Positions 60,389 to 64,000 of a DNA stretch of 64,000 nt are shown here, one piece after another. Position 1 is the stretch's first letter; every line of letters begins with the position of its first letter. Source of the DNA: Pedobacter chinensis. Lineage in GTDB: Bacteria; Bacteroidota; Bacteroidia; Sphingobacteriales; Sphingobacteriaceae. The notes beneath the pieces were generated by a model. It had not been told where the DNA came from. It did no database searches and worked only from the letters and a program-made list of their open reading frames with translations. Location of the stretch: positions 62,001 through 126,000 of the forward strand of contig NZ_QPKV01000001.1 of NCBI RefSeq assembly GCF_003339865.1, in the 5' to 3' direction. The translations under genes were made by a program, and so were the position numbers.

Positions 60389-61243
60389 TTAATTTTCGCT
60401 ATACGCTTTAACAGTTTGTTTACTGCTTCCCAGTCCATCAATGCCCAATTCAACCACATCGCCTGCTTTTAAATACCAGGGTTCAGGTTTTTGACCCAAT
60501 CCTACTCCGGCAGGCGTTCCTGTGGTAATCACATCGCCAGGTAAAAGTGTCATAAATTGGCTGATGTAAGAAACCATGAATGGAACATTGAAAATTAAAT
60601 TCGATGTATTTCCATCTTGCAGGGTTTTTCCGTTAACCGTTAACCAAAGGCGAAGATTGTGAACATCACTGATTTCATCTTGCGTGGCAATAAAGGGTCC
60701 GATAGGAGCAAAAGTGTCGCAGCTTTTTCCTTTTACCCATTGCCCGTTTCTTTCCAATTGAAATTCACGTTCGCTGTAATCATTATGCAAAACGTAACCT
60801 GCAATATGATCCAAAGCATTTTCTTCAGCAACGTAACTTGCTTTTTTACCAATAACAATTGCCAGTTCTACCTCCCAGTCAGTTTTTTTACTGTTTTTTG
60901 GGATCACTAAATCATCATTCGGACCAACAATAGCAGAAGTGGCTTTAAAAAATAAAATCGGTTCAGCCGGAATTGGTGCATTTGTTTCTGCGGCATGGTC
61001 TTTATAATTCAAGCCAACGCAAATCAGTTTGGATGGCCGTGCCAAAGCCGGACCAAGGCGAACGCCCTTATCCACTTCTGGTAAATTAGCAGATTCAATA
61101 TCGTTTTTCAGTTTTTCCAATCCATCGCCGCCAAAAAATTCTTCGTTATAATCTTTAACCAATTCAGAAACATCAAAGTATTTTTCATTTATAATAACAC
61201 CAGGTTTTTCAAATCCAGGTTCGCCAAATCGTATTAATTTCAT
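60389..61243 (-). CDS. Fumarylacetoacetate hydrolase family protein (2,4-diketo-3-deoxy-L-fuconate hydrolase-like)
   Basis: Metal-dependent C-C hydrolase, 284 residues. FAH-fold landmarks: LICVGLNYKDHAAETNAPIP, DWEVELAIVIGKKA (metal Glu), VLHNDYSEREFQLER, KGKSCDTFAPIGPF, and VITTGTPAGVGLG. Context in this operon suggests cleavage of 2,4-diketo-3-deoxy-L-fuconate to pyruvate and lactate, as in the non-phosphorylating L-fucose route. The specific substrate is inferred. Confidence 0.88.
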   Translation of the reverse strand: MKLIRFGEPGFEKPGVIINEKYFDVSELVKDYNEEFFGGDGLEKLKNDIESANLPEVDKGVRLGPALARPSKLICVGLNYKDHAAETNAPIPAEPILFFKATSAIVGPNDDLVIPKNSKKTDWEVELAIVIGKKASYVAEENALDHIAGYVLHNDYSEREFQLERNGQWVKGKSCDTFAPIGPFIATQDEISDVHNLRLWLTVNGKTLQDGNTSNLIFNVPFMVSYISQFMTLLPGDVITTGTPAGVGLGQKPEPWYLKAGDVVELGIDGLGSSKQTVKAYSEN

Positions 61244-61281
61244 TTTAAAATGGTATTTATCTTAATTTATGTTTTGTTTTT

Positions 61282-62046
61282 TTAGTTGTTTAAGGTGGTA
61301 AAACCACCATCAATTGGGTAGTCGCAGCCGGTGATAAAAGAAGCCTCATCACTGCATAGGTACAGCGCCAATGCTCCCACCTCCTCCGGCTTAGCCATTC
61401 TGCCAATTGGTTGTGTTTTAGATAACTTCTCGAACATCTCATCAATATTATCTGGATAATTTTTTTGTAGAAAGCCATCAACAAAAGGCGTGTGCACTCT
61501 GGCCGGAGAAATTGAATTGCACCTGATATTTTCGCCAATATAATCTTTGGCAACACTCATTGTCATTGCCTTAACTGCACCCTTTGCTGTACTGTATGCA
61601 AAGCGATCGGGTAAGCCAATCAATGCTGCAATAGATGCCATATTGATGATTACACCACCACCAGCCAAACGTATTTGAGGAATTGCAGCATATAAACAAT
61701 TGTAAACACCTTTCACATTTACACGTATGATTCTGTCAAAATCTGATTCTTCAGTAGTATCTGCCTTGCCAATATGTGCAATACCAGCATTATTAATCAA
61801 AATATTGATTTTTCCAATTTTGCTGAAAACATCTTTAACCGAGTTGTGATCAGAGACATCGCAGGCATAACCAAATCCCTTGCCACCTGAAGCTTCAATT
61901 TCCGATAATGCCGTAACAGCTTGTTCTGTTCCTAACTCAATGATGTGTACTTCTGCTCCTTGTTTGGTCAATATGGTCGCAATTGCTTTTCCAATCCCGC
62001 TTCCCCCGCCAGTAACTACAGCTCGTTTGTTTTGTAGTGAAAACAT
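61282..62046 (-). CDS. SDR family oxidoreductase (sugar or sugar-acid dehydrogenase)
   Basis: NAD(P)-dependent short-chain dehydrogenase, 254 residues. Cofactor loop VTGGGSGIGKAIAT, NNAGIAHIG, and catalytic YSTAKGAVKAMTMS (Tyr-x3-Lys) with an upstream Ser in MASIAALIG. First gene of the operon on the minus strand. In L-fucose pathways an SDR oxidises either the sugar or 2-keto-3-deoxy-L-fuconate; which one applies cannot be seen. The operon's other dehydrogenase, dehydratase and transporter are not in view. Confidence 0.87.
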   Translation of the reverse strand: MFSLQNKRAVVTGGGSGIGKAIATILTKQGAEVHIIELGTEQAVTALSEIEASGGKGFGYACDVSDHNSVKDVFSKIGKINILINNAGIAHIGKADTTEESDFDRIIRVNVKGVYNCLYAAIPQIRLAGGGVIINMASIAALIGLPDRFAYSTAKGAVKAMTMSVAKDYIGENIRCNSISPARVHTPFVDGFLQKNYPDNIDEMFEKLSKTQPIGRMAKPEEVGALALYLCSDEASFITGCDYPIDGGFTTLNN

Positions 62047-62281
62047 ATTTTATATTATGGGTTTAAATTAGAGATAATTTAGTTAAAATATAAGTAGACT
62101 AATGAATCATCATAAAAAAATCTTCTTCTCCAGGCTATCTTAATACAAATAAAACAGATATTCATGATTAAAAACTTTAGCTTATTACCAAAATATTGCC
62201 TGATATTGTCATAGCGTGCTTAATTATTCTATTTAATTCTACCTTGCAGAAATTTTACACAATTCAAAACGCTATATTACT

Positions 62282-62289
62282 TATATTTG
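62282..62289 (+). promoter_or_regulatory. -7 box of the glycoside-hydrolase-like gene
   Basis: TATATTTG in the 330-bp divergent gap, followed by an AATAATATT/AATATTATT dyad at 62290-62317 that overlaps the expected RNA start. No -33 TTG at normal spacing. The rest of this AT-rich gap shows nothing further. Confidence 0.4.
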
Positions 62290-62376
62290 AATAATATTTT
62301 TATATTTAAATATTATTTTAACCAAATATCTTTTAAATCCTTCTTAAAGAGGGTTTTGTTATTATAGCCAAATTGA

Positions 62377-64000
62377 ATGAGAAATTTTCTGATTTTTACT
62401 TTCCTGTTTTTTATTACGCAAACAGTAGCTGGATCAGCAGCGTCAGCACCGAAAACCAAAACCATTTATATATCCTCACAAAGCGGACAACGTGTTTCAT
62501 TCGGGGTAAAACGCTTATTCGATGGGCTAGTCAAAGCAGGATATCAGGTTAATTTAACTGTTGTTGATTATCATAAAAAATTACCAAAAGGCATTAAAGG
62601 AATTGTAATCGCCACTGCTACTGATAAGATTTTAGCTTCACAATTGCCATTATCAATTAAAAATAAAGCATTAACCGCAGGTAAAGAGGGTTTTTCCATT
62701 TCATATGGTCAGGATGGAACCTTATATGTTGTTGGGGCAGATTATTCCGGAACATTGTACGCTTGCTTAGCGCTAAAAGAAAAAATAGCTGAAAATCAAA
62801 AGCTCCCTACTCAACTTTCTATTACCGATCATCCTGAAATGATACTGAGGGGAACTTGTATTGGATTGCAGAAACCTGATTACTTGCCAGGTCGTGATGT
62901 TTACGAATATCCATATACACCAGAAACTTTTCCCTGGCTTTATGATAAGGAGCTGTGGGTTAAATATTTGGATATGATGGTTGATAATCGCTATAATTCG
63001 CTTTACTTGTGGAACGGTCATCCGTTTTCATCCTTGTTGAGGCTTAAGGAATACCCTTATGCTGTAGAGGTTGATGACGCCACTTTAAAAAAGAATGAAG
63101 AAATATTTCGGTTCTTAACTAAGGAAGCCGATAAACGTGGAATTTGGGTTATCCAGATGTTTTATAATATTATTATTCCGAAGCCATTTGCAGATAAACA
63201 TGGGTTGAAAACGCAAGACCGCAATCGTCCCATTATACCTTTGATTGCTGATTATACCAAAAAATCGATTGCTGCATTTGTAGAGAAATATCCAAATGTT
63301 GGTTTAATGGTAGCGCTTGGCGAAGCCATGGAAGGTGTTGGTCAGGATGATATTGACTGGTTTACCAAAACCATAATTCCGGGAGTCAAAGATGGTTTAA
63401 AGGCTGCGGGAATTAAAGAGGAGCCGCCAATTGTTTTAAGAGCACATGATACAGATGCGCCAAGTGTGATGAAAGTTGCTTTACCGCTATACAAAAATCT
63501 TTACACGGAAAATAAATTTAACGGCGAAGCTTTAACTACTTATACGCCACGGGGTACCTGGGCTGAATTGAACCGGAAACTCGCAGATATTGGTAGTGTA
63601 AATATATCCAATGTACATATTTTGGCCAACCTGGAACCTTTCAGGTATGGATCGGCAGACTTTATTCAAAAATCCGTTCAGGCAATGAATAAAATTTATG
63701 GTGCCAGAGGTCTTCATTTATATCCACAGGCAAGTTACTGGGATTGGCCGTATACTGCTGATGATGTAAAAGGCCGATTGCTGGAAGTAGATCGTGACTG
63801 GATCTGGTATAAAGAATGGGCGAGGTATTCATGGAATTCGCAAAGAGACCGTAAACAGGAAATTAATTATTGGGGCAAAGAACTTGCCGATAAATATGGT
63901 GTTGATTTAGCCAGTGGTAAAGCAATTTTAAACGCTTACGAAGAATCTGGAGAGATTTCGCCTAAATTGTTGCGTAGATACGGAATCACAGATGGCAACC
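62377..64000 (+). CDS. Secreted glycoside-hydrolase-like protein, 3' end outside window
   Basis: Open to the window edge; 541 residues visible. ATG directly follows an in-frame TGA. Signal peptide about 1-24 (NFLIFTFLFFITQTVAGSAA). A small N-terminal alpha/beta domain resembling the non-catalytic domain of GH20/GH67 proteins (about 30-145: KTIYISSQSGQRVSFGVKRL; LYVVGADYSGTLYACLAL) precedes a (beta/alpha)8-like part rich in Trp and acidic residues: ILRGTCIGLQ, YNSLYLWNGHPF, RGIWVIQMFYNI, LMVALGEAMEGVG, LRAHDTDAP. The exact family is not recognised. Divergent from the fucose-type operon, suggesting a linked role in glycan breakdown. Confidence 0.78.
   Translation, partial: MRNFLIFTFLFFITQTVAGSAASAPKTKTIYISSQSGQRVSFGVKRLFDGLVKAGYQVNLTVVDYHKKLPKGIKGIVIATATDKILASQLPLSIKNKALTAGKEGFSISYGQDGTLYVVGADYSGTLYACLALKEKIAENQKLPTQLSITDHPEMILRGTCIGLQKPDYLPGRDVYEYPYTPETFPWLYDKELWVKYLDMMVDNRYNSLYLWNGHPFSSLLRLKEYPYAVEVDDATLKKNEEIFRFLTKEADKRGIWVIQMFYNIIIPKPFADKHGLKTQDRNRPIIPLIADYTKKSIAAFVEKYPNVGLMVALGEAMEGVGQDDIDWFTKTIIPGVKDGLKAAGIKEEPPIVLRAHDTDAPSVMKVALPLYKNLYTENKFNGEALTTYTPRGTWAELNRKLADIGSVNISNVHILANLEPFRYGSADFIQKSVQAMNKIYGARGLHLYPQASYWDWPYTADDVKGRLLEVDRDWIWYKEWARYSWNSQRDRKQEINYWGKELADKYGVDLASGKAILNAYEESGEISPKLLRRYGITDGN

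Overview
The window looks like a chromosomal stretch from a Bacteroidota bacterium, most likely Sphingobacteriaceae (Pedobacter-like); the genus is an inference. The evidence is a type IX secretion (T9SS) cargo with a gliding-motility-type C-terminal domain plus its PorP/SprF partner, a PorE-like OmpA protein, an Oar-like TonB receptor, several Bacteroidota DUF families (DUF3667, DUF5995, DUF6526, DUF3347), AT-rich spacers, and promoters of the TTG-N17-23-TAnnTTTG type instead of -35/-10 boxes.

Layout. 1-2.9 kb: 3' half of an RND permease and its TolC-like outer-membrane factor. 3.2-4.4 kb: nhaA. 4.6-11.3 kb: porP/sprF and a 1917-residue secreted nuclease-like T9SS protein. 11.4-14.3 kb: a YrdC/Sua5 protein, a decayed yefM-yoeB toxin-antitoxin pair, and an FMN glutamate-synthase-like protein. 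14.7-19.8 kb: asnS and a transglutaminase / alpha-E / circularly permuted ATP-grasp operon. 20-25.3 kb: a possible orphan attenuator-like element, ferritin, a small unknown protein, an MBL hydrolase, an SMR exporter and lpdA. 26-32.3 kb: Oar-like receptor, small OMP, DUF3347 lipoprotein, citrate synthase. 32.3-37.6 kb: DUF3667, nucleoside MFS, bifunctional nuclease, etfA, etfB. 37.7-43.9 kb: TPR protein, chromate transporter, dnaB, rlmB-like methyltransferase, DUF5995, mannose-1-phosphate guanylyltransferase. 43.9-48 kb: kdsD-like isomerase, recQ, kdsA. 48.4-55.5 kb: DUF6526, PorE-like protein, queE, Rieske protein, a PIN toxin-antitoxin pair, folD, lepA. 55.8-58.9 kb: a two-gene ABC exporter and a MATE transporter. 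59.2-64 kb: an L-fucose-type catabolic operon (lactonase, mutarotase, FAH hydrolase, SDR) and a divergent secreted glycoside-hydrolase-like gene cut by the window end.

The genes are mostly core metabolism and envelope functions. Functional groupings are KDO synthesis (kdsD-like and kdsA on either side of recQ), electron transfer flavoprotein (etfAB), T9SS (porP, its cargo, the PorE-like protein), and deoxy-sugar use (59-64 kb).

The most unusual signal is in the spacers. Seven short arrays with an exact 7-bp period sit within about 5 bp of stop codons. Three have a second arm built from complementary heptamers, so they could fold as long hairpins between genes. Other spacer features are an inverted pair of about 190-bp dispersed elements 25 kb apart, direct duplications, a possible leader peptide fused to a terminator with no downstream gene, overlapping divergent promoters, and a structured-looking leader before the MATE gene. 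No tRNA, rRNA, CRISPR array, insertion sequence or prophage was recognised.
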